DNA of 64,000 bases from Niastella yeongjuensis (GTDB lineage Bacteria; Bacteroidota; Bacteroidia; Chitinophagales; Chitinophagaceae), in assembly GCF_900110245.1 (NCBI RefSeq), contig NZ_FOCZ01000002.1:1-64000 (forward strand), in the 5' to 3' direction. The notes beneath the pieces are model-generated. The model did no database searches and was not told where the DNA came from. It worked only from the letters and a program-made list of their open reading frames with translations. Below, one piece after another: positions 7,934 through 16,823 of this stretch. How positions within the stretch are numbered: position 1 is the stretch's first letter; every line of letters begins with the position of its first letter. The translations under genes and the position numbers were made by a program.

Positions 7934-9190
7934 TTGAAACGTATTGCATTGCTTTTCCTGCTGGGGCTTTGCCTGCAGGTATCCGCCCAGAAAAATTATC
8001 AAAGAGGCCTGGTCGTTCTTACAAACGGCGACACCTTAAAAGGCTGGATCGACTACCGCAACTGGCATGTTAACCCCACTTCGTTCGGGTTCAAACAGGA
8101 TTCCCTAGGCGACAATGTCCGCCAGTTTACAACTACAGATATCAGCTTTTTTCAGGTAGCTGGCGACAAATACCTGAAAGCCTTTATAACAAAAGACATG
8201 CTGCCAGTTGATTTTGGTAACCTGGCATCTGACTCAGCAGAAAACCAACAAACAGATACCGCTTTTTTAAGGGTGCTGGTAGAAGGGCCTGTACTGAATT
8301 TATACGAAGTGTACGATTTTAAACCACACTATTACATACAGGACAGCACTAAAAGTTATCGCGAACTTACTTATAAATGTTCCTGGGACGAAGTGAATAA
8401 CCGGGTGAAAACACGTAATTATTTCCATAGCGAATTAATAGCTTATTTAACCCTCCAACCACGATACGATAAAAAACTTACCCACCAGATAGAACATATG
8501 GGTTACACGGATAAAGAGATAGCAAAAGCGGTAGCAGCCCTGAATGGTTTAACAGGTCAAAGCGTTCCTTATGTTTCTAACAACAACAAAAAGTCTCTTT
8601 CATTTTATGCCGGGGCGGGCGCGATATATAGTACCATGACGTTTAGTGGAGATGACCCTTATTTAAAAGCATTTGATTTTGACTGGAAGACCACTCCAGC
8701 AATAATGGCTGGTGTAGAACTTTTCTCGGTAAGGAACTTTAGCGAACTTTCATTCAGGCTTGAGGTCGCGTACAGTTCAATAGGCTATAAAACTGACAAC
8801 CTCGTTAAAAGGAGCGGTTCTGGTACCGATACTGTTCACTATGAAATTAAACAGCGGAATTTTACCCCTTCAGCTACCGTTTTATATCACATTGTAAGAA
8901 AAGAAAAGTTCCGGTATTATATAGGTGCGCAGTTCGCAGTCAACATATCCCGTTATCCTGCCAACGCATTAACAGCGAAGCATCAATACACAACATATCC
9001 TTCTAAAATCGATAACTATCTTCAAATAAATAATGATTGGCCTGTTGTTAATATTAAAACAGGGGCCATTATCAATCGCAGATGGGATGTAAGTATAACC
9101 GCTAATGTATGGGGTAGCAGTGTTAAAACCGATTTGATGCATAATACGGTTAAACAATACGCCTTGTGGCTGGCCTATCACTTCTTATAA
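7934..9190 (+). CDS. Outer-membrane beta-barrel protein with N-terminal extension
   Basis: The 418-residue protein has a signal peptide (IALLFLLGLCLQVSAQ). Residues about 20-190 form a soluble beta-rich region starting with GLVVLTNGDTLKGWIDYRN. This opening motif is common in Bacteroidota exported proteins of unknown role. From about residue 215 alternating hydrophobic strands (SLSFYAGAGAIYSTMTF, FSELSFRLEVAYSSIGY, FRYYIGAQFAVNI) end in the terminal aromatic strand YALWLAYHFL, which indicates an outer-membrane beta-barrel of the PorT/OMP_b-brl type. It is monocistronic. The short leader and the repeat tract lie directly upstream. Confidence 0.65.
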   Translation: MKRIALLFLLGLCLQVSAQKNYQRGLVVLTNGDTLKGWIDYRNWHVNPTSFGFKQDSLGDNVRQFTTTDISFFQVAGDKYLKAFITKDMLPVDFGNLASDSAENQQTDTAFLRVLVEGPVLNLYEVYDFKPHYYIQDSTKSYRELTYKCSWDEVNNRVKTRNYFHSELIAYLTLQPRYDKKLTHQIEHMGYTDKEIAKAVAALNGLTGQSVPYVSNNNKKSLSFYAGAGAIYSTMTFSGDDPYLKAFDFDWKTTPAIMAGVELFSVRNFSELSFRLEVAYSSIGYKTDNLVKRSGSGTDTVHYEIKQRNFTPSATVLYHIVRKEKFRYYIGAQFAVNISRYPANALTAKHQYTTYPSKIDNYLQINNDWPVVNIKTGAIINRRWDVSITANVWGSSVKTDLMHNTVKQYALWLAYHFL

Positions 9191-9308
9191 GCAAATGTAA
9201 ATTACTCAATAAAAGTCCCCGGTTTGTAGTCTGTGGGGCCTAACTTTTTGGCGCGCGTGGTCGGTAATAAATTTCACGATTGAAAATGATTACATTTGCA
9301 TCCCCATG

Positions 9309-9380
9309 GTGCGGGTAGTTTAATTGGAAAAACGCCGTCCCGTCAGGACGGAGTCATAAGTTCGAGCCTTATTCCGGCCA
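9309..9380 (+). tRNA. Non-canonical tRNA-Asp-like gene (anticodon GTC)
   Basis: A cloverleaf can be drawn. The D arm is GTTT/AAAC with loop AATTGGAA (9318-9333). The anticodon stem is CCGTC/GACGG with loop CCGTCAG, putting GTC at 9342-9344. The variable region is only 4 nt, and the T arm is ATAAG/CTTAT with loop TTCGAGC. The acceptor helix is poor: GTGCGGG against TCCGGCC has two mismatches and one wobble, or can be rescued by a bulged G and a one-base shift. Position 33 is C, not the near-universal U, and no CCA is encoded. It could be a decayed or specialised tRNA. The identity Asp rests on the anticodon only. Confidence 0.45.
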
Positions 9381-9390
9381 TTGGCTTTAC

Positions 9391-9465
9391 GGAGGGATAA
9401 TTTAATTGGAAAAATAGCGGCCAGCTAGGCCGAAGATGGGGGTTCGAGTCCTCTTCCCTTCTCCA
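9391..9465 (+). tRNA. Non-canonical tRNA-like gene (anticodon GCT), with encoded CCA
   Basis: The acceptor helix is good: GGAGGGA pairs with TCCCTTC (one G-U), followed by discriminator T and an encoded CCA. The D arm is ATTT/AAAT with loop AATTGGAA, nearly the same loop as in its neighbour. The T arm has five Gs, loop TTCGAGT, and CCTCT with wobbles. The anticodon arm GCGGC/GCCGA has one mismatch and loop CAGCTAG, giving GCT (Ser) at 9424-9426. However, position 33 is A instead of U, and there is no long variable arm as serine tRNAs need. It ends directly against the stop codon of the LRR gene on the other strand. Confidence 0.45.
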
Positions 9466-10614
9466 TCACCTATAAACGCTCTTTATCGCTATACTATCTG
9501 CATGGGCAGGATAAGTTTTCTCTGACTGATACCTGCTCATTTCAAGACTGCCGTTCCTTCTGCTCATTGCTTCTATCAACCTGTTTCTTTCTACTTCAGG
9601 CAGGCTCATTTTACCCAGATTCAGGTTTATCAGATTTGGCCTCCGCTCAATCAATTCAACCAATAAAGCAGCTGATGCATCAGATAGCTCATTGGCTTTC
9701 GCTTCCAGTACTTTTGTTGAGGGCGCATAGCCAAGGTCAAGGCTTTTTAGATTGTCGTTTGTCTGCAACGTAGTAAATAATAATTCCATGCCTTTACCGG
9801 TAATACCACAACTGGCCAGACTTAGTTCCTCCAGCGTAGAATTGACTGCCAATCCCGGAATAAGTGCTGCCACACCCTCATCCCCAATATTGTTTACACT
9901 CAGGTAAAGCGACTTCAGGTGTTTGTTGCGGGCCAGCATTTTACCAACATACTTCATTGTGTTGGCCGTAAGGAAATTGCCGCTGAGGTATAAACGCTCT
10001 ACCGAATCATTTTGCTCCATGTATTCAAACAGGATATAAAACCCCTCGCCTGCGCGGGTATTTACCAGGTCGAGCGTGCGCAGCTGTTTATTGCCAGATA
10101 ACATTTTTATTATAGCCGGCATACTTTCAGCACCAATGGGATTTCTTTTAAACCAAATGCTTTTTACGCTAGGGCTTACTTCCACCGCTTCACAAATAGC
10201 CTTGCACCCCTCCTGTTCAATATAATTACAACCCAGGTAAACCGTTTCAATAGAATGGTTGGCCGCTACCAGTTTTGCCACAGCGGCAGCGCCGACATTG
10301 CCAAACGCATTGGTGCCTAGCAGTAAGTGCTTTACTACCTGGTTGTTCATTAAAGGTATAGCTACCTGCTCCAAACCCCGTATTCCCAACTGCTGTTTAC
10401 ACATATCTAAACGACCGTCGGCGGTAATGGTTCCCACTGGGAAGGCGGTGTTGATTGCAGGCAGTGGGGCATTGCTATTTAAAAAGTCAATAACCGGTTG
10501 TAAATTCTTTTGAGGAAAAGGGAAATCGGCTTTTACATGATCAACAGGACAGTGTATCTGATTAGGTTGCATAAAACAAAATAGTTGATTGTTATCACCA
10601 CGCAAATGGTACAT
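9466..10614 (-). CDS. Ribonuclease-inhibitor-type leucine-rich repeat protein
   Basis: The 382-residue cytosolic protein is built of about eight RI-type leucine-rich repeats of about 28 residues. Examples are VERLYLSGNFL..., LKSLYLSVNNIGDEGVAAL and LEELSLASCGITGKGMELL, with the canonical LxxLxLxxNxI...G...L pattern. There is no signal peptide and no catalytic domain. Such proteins are scaffolds for protein binding. Its start (10614) overlaps the end of the SDR fusion gene (10595) by 20 bp, so the two are co-transcribed and probably coupled. A second Met at residue 15 would remove the overlap. Confidence 0.75.
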   Translation of the reverse strand: MYHLRGDNNQLFCFMQPNQIHCPVDHVKADFPFPQKNLQPVIDFLNSNAPLPAINTAFPVGTITADGRLDMCKQQLGIRGLEQVAIPLMNNQVVKHLLLGTNAFGNVGAAAVAKLVAANHSIETVYLGCNYIEQEGCKAICEAVEVSPSVKSIWFKRNPIGAESMPAIIKMLSGNKQLRTLDLVNTRAGEGFYILFEYMEQNDSVERLYLSGNFLTANTMKYVGKMLARNKHLKSLYLSVNNIGDEGVAALIPGLAVNSTLEELSLASCGITGKGMELLFTTLQTNDNLKSLDLGYAPSTKVLEAKANELSDASAALLVELIERRPNLINLNLGKMSLPEVERNRLIEAMSRRNGSLEMSRYQSEKTYPAHADSIAIKSVYR

Positions 10615-12052
10615 AATCTTTTAAAAAGTGACCAAACAAAGGCAAACCGGCTTGGGTTACCCCGCTTACAATGGGGTCATAAATTCTTGCCATACCATCG
10701 GTTTCATCGAGCGGCGGTACAAAGCCTTCCTCATGATATATTCGCTCTTTATCAGGATAAGGGTTCTCCTGGGTGATCCAGCCCGTATCTACGCTGTTCA
10801 TAAATATTCCGCTCAGTGCATAGTCCTGGGCGGATGTTCTGGTCATCATATTGAGTGCCGCCTTGGCCATATTTGTATGCGGGTGAAAAGGTGTTTTAGA
10901 AGAACGGTTGAACTGACCCTCCATGGCAGATACATTTATAATGAATTTTCTTTCAAAGGGTGATCTTACCATCATCTCTTTTAACTGGCTGTTCAGCATA
11001 AACGGCGCTGTTACATTTACCAACTGGGTTTCCAGCATTTCAACCGGCGGCACCTCTTCCAGTAGTAACTTCCAGCTGTTGTTTGTTCTTAGATCTATCT
11101 GTTGGCCATCTTTATCGTATTGATTGGCAGGGAACATGGTTTCGGTCTCATAAGGCAACAAGTGTTGTTCCCAATGGCCCAACTGAAACTGGAATACAGC
11201 AGGCGATACCAGGCATTGTTGCAGATTGACAGGCAAAGCCTGCACCCCGTTCTGCTCAAATTCGAATAGATGTTTGTAAAACTCCGCCGGCCGTTTTATG
11301 GTTTGCGCGGCATTGTTGATGATAATGTCAAGGTGTGTTTCCTGCTCCTGCAGAAGTTTTATAAAACTTCTTACCTGTACCAGGTTACGAAGATCGAGTG
11401 AAACAATTTTCAGCCGATGCGCCCACTCGGAGAAATCTTTTTCTTCACTAAACCGCATAGCACAATCATTGGCGAACCGGGTGGTTACCCACACTTTGGC
11501 GCCGTCGCGTAATAGGCGCAATGCGGTAAGGTAACCGATCTTTATTCTTCCGCCGGTTATCAATGCTATCCGGTTTGACAAATCGGCCTTTTGTTGCCGG
11601 CGTGTATAGTTAAACTCCGCACAGGCTGGACAAAGCTGGTGGTAGAAAAAATGAACTTTTTTATAGGGCGTTTTACAGATATAACATTTCTGGTAGCTGG
11701 TTAACTCAAGCGACGCTGTAGTATCAAAGCTTTTTTCGTCGTTGGGCAACTCGTACTTTTTATGCAAAACAGTTTGGGTCAAAACAAGCTTCTTGTCATA
11801 CTGTTTCAGCAGGTCCTGTTGTTGTGAGATCTTCTTTACCTTTTGTGCCGATAGCAAATCGGTAGAAGTGATTAACTTCCTGACTGGTTCCTCAACCCTG
11901 TTAAGCTTGTTTTCCTTTTTCGCCCTCCGGTACAATTTGGTGACCAGGCCTTTCAACATATGCGTATCCAGCGATTTCTCAGGGTCTCGTGATAATACCT
12001 GTAATACTTTTATACAGGCCTCCCATTCTGCCTGTGTAAATTCATTTTTCAT
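10595..12052 (-). CDS. Zinc-ribbon/short-chain dehydrogenase fusion lacking the catalytic Tyr
   Basis: The protein has 485 residues. Residues 1-110 are helical and basic, of unknown role. Residues 123-144 hold a four-Cys zinc-ribbon-like motif (CYIC, then CPAC 15 residues on). Residues 160-485 form a Rossmann-fold SDR domain with the cofactor motif TGG....G at 166-173 and NNAA at 246-249. The active-site Ser is present in INVSAMEG. The expected YxxxK reads TNMAK, so the catalytic Tyr is replaced by Thr. The fold probably binds NAD(P) but may be inactive or use a different residue. A roughly 75-residue insertion lies between NNAA and the Ser region. It overlaps the downstream LRR gene by 20 bp. 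Confidence 0.7.
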   Translation of the reverse strand: MKNEFTQAEWEACIKVLQVLSRDPEKSLDTHMLKGLVTKLYRRAKKENKLNRVEEPVRKLITSTDLLSAQKVKKISQQQDLLKQYDKKLVLTQTVLHKKYELPNDEKSFDTTASLELTSYQKCYICKTPYKKVHFFYHQLCPACAEFNYTRRQQKADLSNRIALITGGRIKIGYLTALRLLRDGAKVWVTTRFANDCAMRFSEEKDFSEWAHRLKIVSLDLRNLVQVRSFIKLLQEQETHLDIIINNAAQTIKRPAEFYKHLFEFEQNGVQALPVNLQQCLVSPAVFQFQLGHWEQHLLPYETETMFPANQYDKDGQQIDLRTNNSWKLLLEEVPPVEMLETQLVNVTAPFMLNSQLKEMMVRSPFERKFIINVSAMEGQFNRSSKTPFHPHTNMAKAALNMMTRTSAQDYALSGIFMNSVDTGWITQENPYPDKERIYHEEGFVPPLDETDGMARIYDPIVSGVTQAGLPLFGHFLKDYVPFAW

Positions 12053-12175
12053 AGCTAGGTTTCTGTAAGGTTATGTGGTTCCTGGGATTAAAGATAATGT
12101 GCCAATATTGATCGGCAAAGTCATTAATCAGGCAAAAAGGTTGTTTTTCACTGGTAGGGTAATGTCTGTAATATA

Positions 12176-12631
12176 TTATCGTTGAAAATCCCAAAGGTCT
12201 AACCGAACTATGTTGTCTAACGTACCGCCAAACATTCCCATATGTCCCCTCTCATTCGCGTTGAATGTTCCAATTACTATCACATACTTATTATTAAACT
12301 TTTTGAGATCTTGTTTTTCCGCCAACTTGCTGGAAAAGTTGACCCAAAAGCTGTTCTCACTTATAGCGTGTTTGAAATCTTCTTCATGGAGATAGATCGC
12401 TTTGCCTTCAAATTCCAGATGTAAGTAGCCGATAACCTGTATCCGCTTACCATTGTATTTTTCCGGATTGGCAATTAGTTTTACCAAAGAGACGTTCTCC
12501 TTAACATCGAGCAGTTGATATGGTAACATTTCTGTCTCATCAACGCTGCCTTTGTTTGCCTGTCCACATGCTGTCACTGTAACGATAAGAAGAAAAACCG
12601 GTAGTAGATACAATTTCCTTGTCATATTCAT
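12176..12631 (-). CDS. Small lipoprotein, possible OB-fold
   Basis: The 151-residue protein has a lipoprotein signal with lipobox TVTAC (Cys22). The mature part has a pattern suggestive of an OB-fold: NPEKYNGKRIQVIGYL, then AIYLHEEDF, and KYVIVIGTFN. It resembles small Bacteroidota lipoproteins of unknown role. It is monocistronic, with a 123-bp gap to the SDR fusion gene. Confidence 0.6.
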   Translation of the reverse strand: MNMTRKLYLLPVFLLIVTVTACGQANKGSVDETEMLPYQLLDVKENVSLVKLIANPEKYNGKRIQVIGYLHLEFEGKAIYLHEEDFKHAISENSFWVNFSSKLAEKQDLKKFNNKYVIVIGTFNANERGHMGMFGGTLDNIVRLDLWDFQR

Positions 12632-12785
12632 TTAGGGTTGGAATTTTCTGATGCCACGCAAAATTCCAAAATACAAAATATATTCAAGAAGTTACTGCTG
12701 CAATAAAATTCAATGGCGTTATGGATTGACAGGTGGTTTGTGCGTTTGGATCCATCTGCCAGGCGCATGAACACCCTCCTATAGC

Positions 12786-13223
12786 TTAAAAAGTTTCTGT
12801 AGTTAATACGATCTGTGTGCCGGGCGTGTCAATGGCGGGATTATCTTCCGCCGAAATAAAAACCCTTGAAGGCTTATAGGAGCTTACTGCCGAAATATCC
12901 GCTTTTTTGGCTTTGGATAACATACTATGACCGGTATGCAGCTGGCCAATGTTTTTAGCGCCACCCTCTTTAGTTTCTATCCAGACAATATAGGTTTTTT
13001 TGGATGGTGTAAGCTTTTGGGGATCTGCAAGGTGGTCTACATGTATATCAATTTCATAGTTTTTGTTCTTGTCCTTTCTAACTTTCACACTGCCTTCCGC
13101 TTCCGGCACAACGGTTGAAGTAACAAATCGAACTGTTTTCTTTTGGCTATATGATGTAAGATAAAATATGATGGCTAGTGACAACAGGCACAACCTTAAA
13201 GTCATTGATAGTGTAGGTTTCAT
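12786..13223 (-). CDS. Exported small protein resembling an anti-sigma-K (RskA) C-terminal domain
   Basis: The 145-residue protein has an N-terminal signal or membrane segment (LRLCLLSLAIIFYLTSYS). The mature beta-rich domain has a layout like the RskA C-terminal extracytoplasmic domain: KKTYIVWIETKEGGAKNIGQL ... SRVFISAEDNPAIDTPGTQIVL. There is no zinc-binding anti-sigma domain and no sigma factor gene nearby, so a regulatory role is not supported. The resemblance is from motif memory only. Confidence 0.5.
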   Translation of the reverse strand: MKPTLSMTLRLCLLSLAIIFYLTSYSQKKTVRFVTSTVVPEAEGSVKVRKDKNKNYEIDIHVDHLADPQKLTPSKKTYIVWIETKEGGAKNIGQLHTGHSMLSKAKKADISAVSSYKPSRVFISAEDNPAIDTPGTQIVLTTETF

Positions 13224-13357
13224 GGCGCAATTTTTTTCAAAAATAGCAAATGGTGCAGGCCTGGCGGGATTTTACGGTTAACTGTAGGGCGAGATTCTAA
13301 TCCGGCAAATATGTAATTGCGAATAAAATTATTAATTTGCTGTTTATTAACCGCCTT

Positions 13358-14521
13358 ATGAAATCGAAATTATCACTTGTGATATTGATACTGTCTTTTT
13401 TTACTGCCTGCAAAAAGGACAGCCCTTCGCCCCCCATTTCCCCTGAAAATATTGATCTGTCAGTAGGCGAATCGAAGTATATAATAGTGGCCAGCTCAAA
13501 CAGGGATACTCTTGGCCGTTTAATTGGAGCCCTCACTGCCTATAACCCCGATATGTCTGTGAAATGGAGTAAGAATTATTGGGTTGAGCAACCCGATCAT
13601 CTGCTTTATAGCAAAGGCTTATTATTTATATCGGAGGTATCGGGCCCTGTTAAAGCCCTGGATATTGAAACAGGTAATGAGGTTTGGAGATACGGCAGTG
13701 AAAACAGTTTTTACTCGGGTTTCTGTCTTCAGGGCGACACGCTTTATATTGTCAGCGGCAGTACCTACAGATTGCATGTTTTAAATGCAAAAACGGGTAC
13801 AGCATTATGGACCCTGTCCTCAGATTTCATTTACACGACACCAGCTATTATAGGTAACACGTTAATGGTACAGGCACTTCCAAAGGTTACCTTAGGTGCG
13901 TTTTATATAAAAGGGATTGACATTTCTACCCATACAGAAAAGTGGAGTATTCCCGCTAGTGGATGGGGCCCCGGCGCTTTAACCAGATCTGACAGCTTGT
14001 TTTATGCTACCAGCGGCGGCAGAGACAAGTTTTGGGCGATTGATACCAGCGGAACTGTTAGATGGTCAAAAACGGGAACCTACGTCGTTACGCCCATCTA
14101 CGATAACGGAGTACTTTATTCATCATTCATGGAGGGATTATCGGCATTGGATCCGGTTATGGGTTATACAAAATGGTTTTATAAACCTTTATACGGCTGG
14201 GGAGGCAGCGGGGCTGCGATCAATAATGGGAAACTATATGTGGTTCGAAGCAATATGTCTGACCTGGTGTTCGATACCCGGTCAGGACAAATAATTCGGG
14301 AAACTCCAACGCCCTATTACTACAAATATAATGTGGTTGTATCGAATGATATGCTGGTAAGGTTGCGCACGGCTTATGAAAATAAGTTTGATTATAATCT
14401 GGTAGAGATCATAAATCCGGAAACTGGCGAGTTGAAAGATTCTGTAAAGATTGTTGGTGAGCGAATAGGCCCTGTTAGTATATTAACCAAATCGGGAAAG
14501 TGGCTCAATTCAAATAATTGA
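13358..14521 (+). CDS. PQQ-like beta-propeller lipoprotein
   Basis: From the ATG at 13358 the protein has 387 residues and a lipoprotein signal (LVILILSFFTAC, lipobox Cys at 18). The frame is open back to an ATG at 13337, but this would put seven residues before the signal. The mature part shows PQQ_2/BamB-like blade motifs: VKALDIETGNEVWRYG, LHVLNAKTGTALWTL, FWAIDTSGTVRWSK, LSALDPVMGYTKWFY. It is therefore a six- to eight-bladed propeller. It could be a cofactor-free binding or scaffold propeller, since no dehydrogenase catalytic residues are evident. It is monocistronic and converges with tamL across 19 bp. Confidence 0.7.
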   Translation: MKSKLSLVILILSFFTACKKDSPSPPISPENIDLSVGESKYIIVASSNRDTLGRLIGALTAYNPDMSVKWSKNYWVEQPDHLLYSKGLLFISEVSGPVKALDIETGNEVWRYGSENSFYSGFCLQGDTLYIVSGSTYRLHVLNAKTGTALWTLSSDFIYTTPAIIGNTLMVQALPKVTLGAFYIKGIDISTHTEKWSIPASGWGPGALTRSDSLFYATSGGRDKFWAIDTSGTVRWSKTGTYVVTPIYDNGVLYSSFMEGLSALDPVMGYTKWFYKPLYGWGGSGAAINNGKLYVVRSNMSDLVFDTRSGQIIRETPTPYYYKYNVVVSNDMLVRLRTAYENKFDYNLVEIINPETGELKDSVKIVGERIGPVSILTKSGKWLNSNN

Positions 14522-14540
14522 TCTTTATATGGCAGGTTGA

Positions 14541-16823
14541 CTAAAACGGATACCCCAAAGCAAAATTCCAGATCAGGTTTTGTTTCCGCCAGTCCCGGTT
14601 ACCCAATTGTATATCCTTGAATGTCCATCGCTGTCCTTCTTCCAACCAGGGTTTATAGAAAGGCATGGCAAGGTCTAAACGAATGATCAAAATGCTTACG
14701 TCTATTCGCAGCCCCAAACCAGCATCTATTGCAATTTGCTTGTAAAAATCTTTTGTCAACTGACCCGCTTTTTCGTAAAGTACGCTGTCCTTCATCCAGA
14801 TGTTGCCGGCATCAATGAAAAAGGCACTTTTTAACCGACCAGCCAGCGGTAAGCGGATTTCACTACTTGCTTCCAGTTTGTAGTCGCCACCAATTTGTGG
14901 AAAGGCGCTTTGCTGAATATCGGTTGCCTGGGCACTGCCCGGCCCTAAGTGGCGGGGAAGAAAACCACGCAGGCTGTTGGCACCCCCAATCAGGTATTGT
15001 CGTGAAAAAGGTAAAAATGGAGAATTGCCATAGGGGTAACTGGCGCCAATTATAATACGGCTGGCCCAGGTGAGCTGGGGGTTGAGTTTTAGAAAATATC
15101 GATAGTCAACACCGGCTTTTACAAACTGCATAAAATAGGCATCGCCAACTTTGGTGGAAAAATAACCATGGTTCCCTTTGATCAAACCAAGAATACCGCC
15201 GGCAAATTCAACGCCGGCATGTAGATAGGTCGAATGGTTCTTCCTATCCCTGTTGCTGGTGATGAACTGAAAACCAAAAGAAGGAATAACAATGGTAGGA
15301 AGAACAAACTTATAGGCTGAATCAAGGGCCGGACCAGTTAAAGCATTATGGGTAAGATTTGCAGTATTGGTAATGGTCAAACTCAGGGGTGTAAGCCTAT
15401 ACTGTCTTGTTAATGTATCATTCCATACCAGTTCATAACGGCCATGCAGGTATTTTTCCGTGTAAAGGTCCTGATGTCTGATCCAGTCAAAACTTACAGG
15501 GAAATAGGTCCTGGGGATCAGGGGCAGATTACGGCCTTTCCCAAAAGGGGCCAGCAACTTAGGGATACTATAAGTGGCTTCAAGCCCTACCCGCCAGTTG
15601 TTGTTGTACTGCAGCGAGTCGTTTGGGGTTATTTCAAATGAACCAGTAGCCTTGACGGTGAAGTTGTGTGCTTTTTTTAGAAAATTTTTGTCGCTCCATT
15701 GTAAGTTCAGCTCTCCGCCACTGTAGGAATTGCTCCGGGTAAAACCTCCGATATCTGTTTGGAATTTCTTTTTTCGATAAGGCGACAGATAATAGGTGAC
15801 ATCCATTAGATTATCCCTGTCGGCAGTTTTCGTAAACTGTGGCCTGATGTATTGGAAGGTGCCAATACTGGTGAGCCTTACCTGTGATCGTTTTTGTTCC
15901 GCCAGCGAATACACATGTCCTGTTCGAAAGGTGATGGTTCTGGGAAATAGTGATGCGTTGAATTTTTTCAAGGAGTCGGAGATATAGAGGCCATCTTGTT
16001 GCGGAAGACGTTGAATAATGCTGTCGGGTAATGGGTCAAAGGAACTGAAAGGGGTGCGTACAATGACCCGGTTAATGGAATAAGGAATTTTGGCACCCGC
16101 AGAGATTTGCTGACTGACGGCCAGGTAAATGTTTGCCGTAAAATTGTTATGGTTCGTATCTATATAACTCAATAACTGATCGGGGGTGAAATAATAATAT
16201 CCCTTGTCTTTTAATAACAGACAGAGCCGGTCTTTTTCAGCTTTGATGTTTTTGGTGCTGTACTGTTTGCCTGCTTGTAATAGAGCGCCTTCCTTTGGCA
16301 GCACTGACAGGTCTTTGGCAACTCCACTACTATCGGGAATCCAGGAAACTTTTCCTATCAGGTAAGGACGTTGTACCGATGCGGCATACACGAGCTTCGG
16401 TTTGTTCTTTTTCATTGTAAGAGAAAACGTCACTTTGCTGTTGAAATAGCCATCGTCTTCGAGCTGTGTCTGCATCGACTGGGCGTTGATCTCCGGTGTC
16501 AAATCGCTGATGAATACGGGTGGTTCGCCAATGGTATTCCGGAGCCAGTTCTTGAACCCTTTTTGTTTCTTCGGCTTCAACTTATACCACAACCACAGTT
16601 TATAAGGTTGCCCCAACAGGAACTTGTTTCGTTTGGGGGTTGCATATTTCGCCAGACTGTTCCTTATCTCGATTGGCTTTGTCTTTACGTTCGGTACTTT
16701 GCTGACGCTAATATCGGCGCCATAATACAGCTTTTCCCCTTTAGGCAAATAGCGTTTGACACTGCAGGATAAGCCGGCAGTCAGCAGGAAAAACAAAGCA
16801 GGTATTTTGAGGACGGAAATCAT
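14541..16823 (-). CDS. tamL: TamL: Omp85-family outer-membrane lipoprotein (TamA analogue)
   Basis: The 760-residue protein has a lipoprotein signal (FFLLTAGLSC, Cys20), as in the Bacteroidota TamL variant of TamA. Residues about 25-330 are POTRA-like. From about 350 an Omp85 16-strand barrel follows, with the diagnostic loop-6 motif GGANSLRGF near residue 615 and the terminal strand WNFALGYPF. TamA/TamL works with the inner-membrane-anchored TamB to move phospholipids or assemble certain outer-membrane proteins. Its ATG overlaps the tamB stop by 4 bp (ATGA), so the pair forms one translationally coupled operon. Known from families: the TamA-TamB pairing. Inferred: the same partnership here. 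Confidence 0.85.
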   Translation of the reverse strand: MISVLKIPALFFLLTAGLSCSVKRYLPKGEKLYYGADISVSKVPNVKTKPIEIRNSLAKYATPKRNKFLLGQPYKLWLWYKLKPKKQKGFKNWLRNTIGEPPVFISDLTPEINAQSMQTQLEDDGYFNSKVTFSLTMKKNKPKLVYAASVQRPYLIGKVSWIPDSSGVAKDLSVLPKEGALLQAGKQYSTKNIKAEKDRLCLLLKDKGYYYFTPDQLLSYIDTNHNNFTANIYLAVSQQISAGAKIPYSINRVIVRTPFSSFDPLPDSIIQRLPQQDGLYISDSLKKFNASLFPRTITFRTGHVYSLAEQKRSQVRLTSIGTFQYIRPQFTKTADRDNLMDVTYYLSPYRKKKFQTDIGGFTRSNSYSGGELNLQWSDKNFLKKAHNFTVKATGSFEITPNDSLQYNNNWRVGLEATYSIPKLLAPFGKGRNLPLIPRTYFPVSFDWIRHQDLYTEKYLHGRYELVWNDTLTRQYRLTPLSLTITNTANLTHNALTGPALDSAYKFVLPTIVIPSFGFQFITSNRDRKNHSTYLHAGVEFAGGILGLIKGNHGYFSTKVGDAYFMQFVKAGVDYRYFLKLNPQLTWASRIIIGASYPYGNSPFLPFSRQYLIGGANSLRGFLPRHLGPGSAQATDIQQSAFPQIGGDYKLEASSEIRLPLAGRLKSAFFIDAGNIWMKDSVLYEKAGQLTKDFYKQIAIDAGLGLRIDVSILIIRLDLAMPFYKPWLEEGQRWTFKDIQLGNRDWRKQNLIWNFALGYPF

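Noticed and set aside
14867-15055. Short plus-strand open frames inside tamL and tamB
   Set aside because: All are shadows of the minus-strand Omp85 and DUF490 reading frames.
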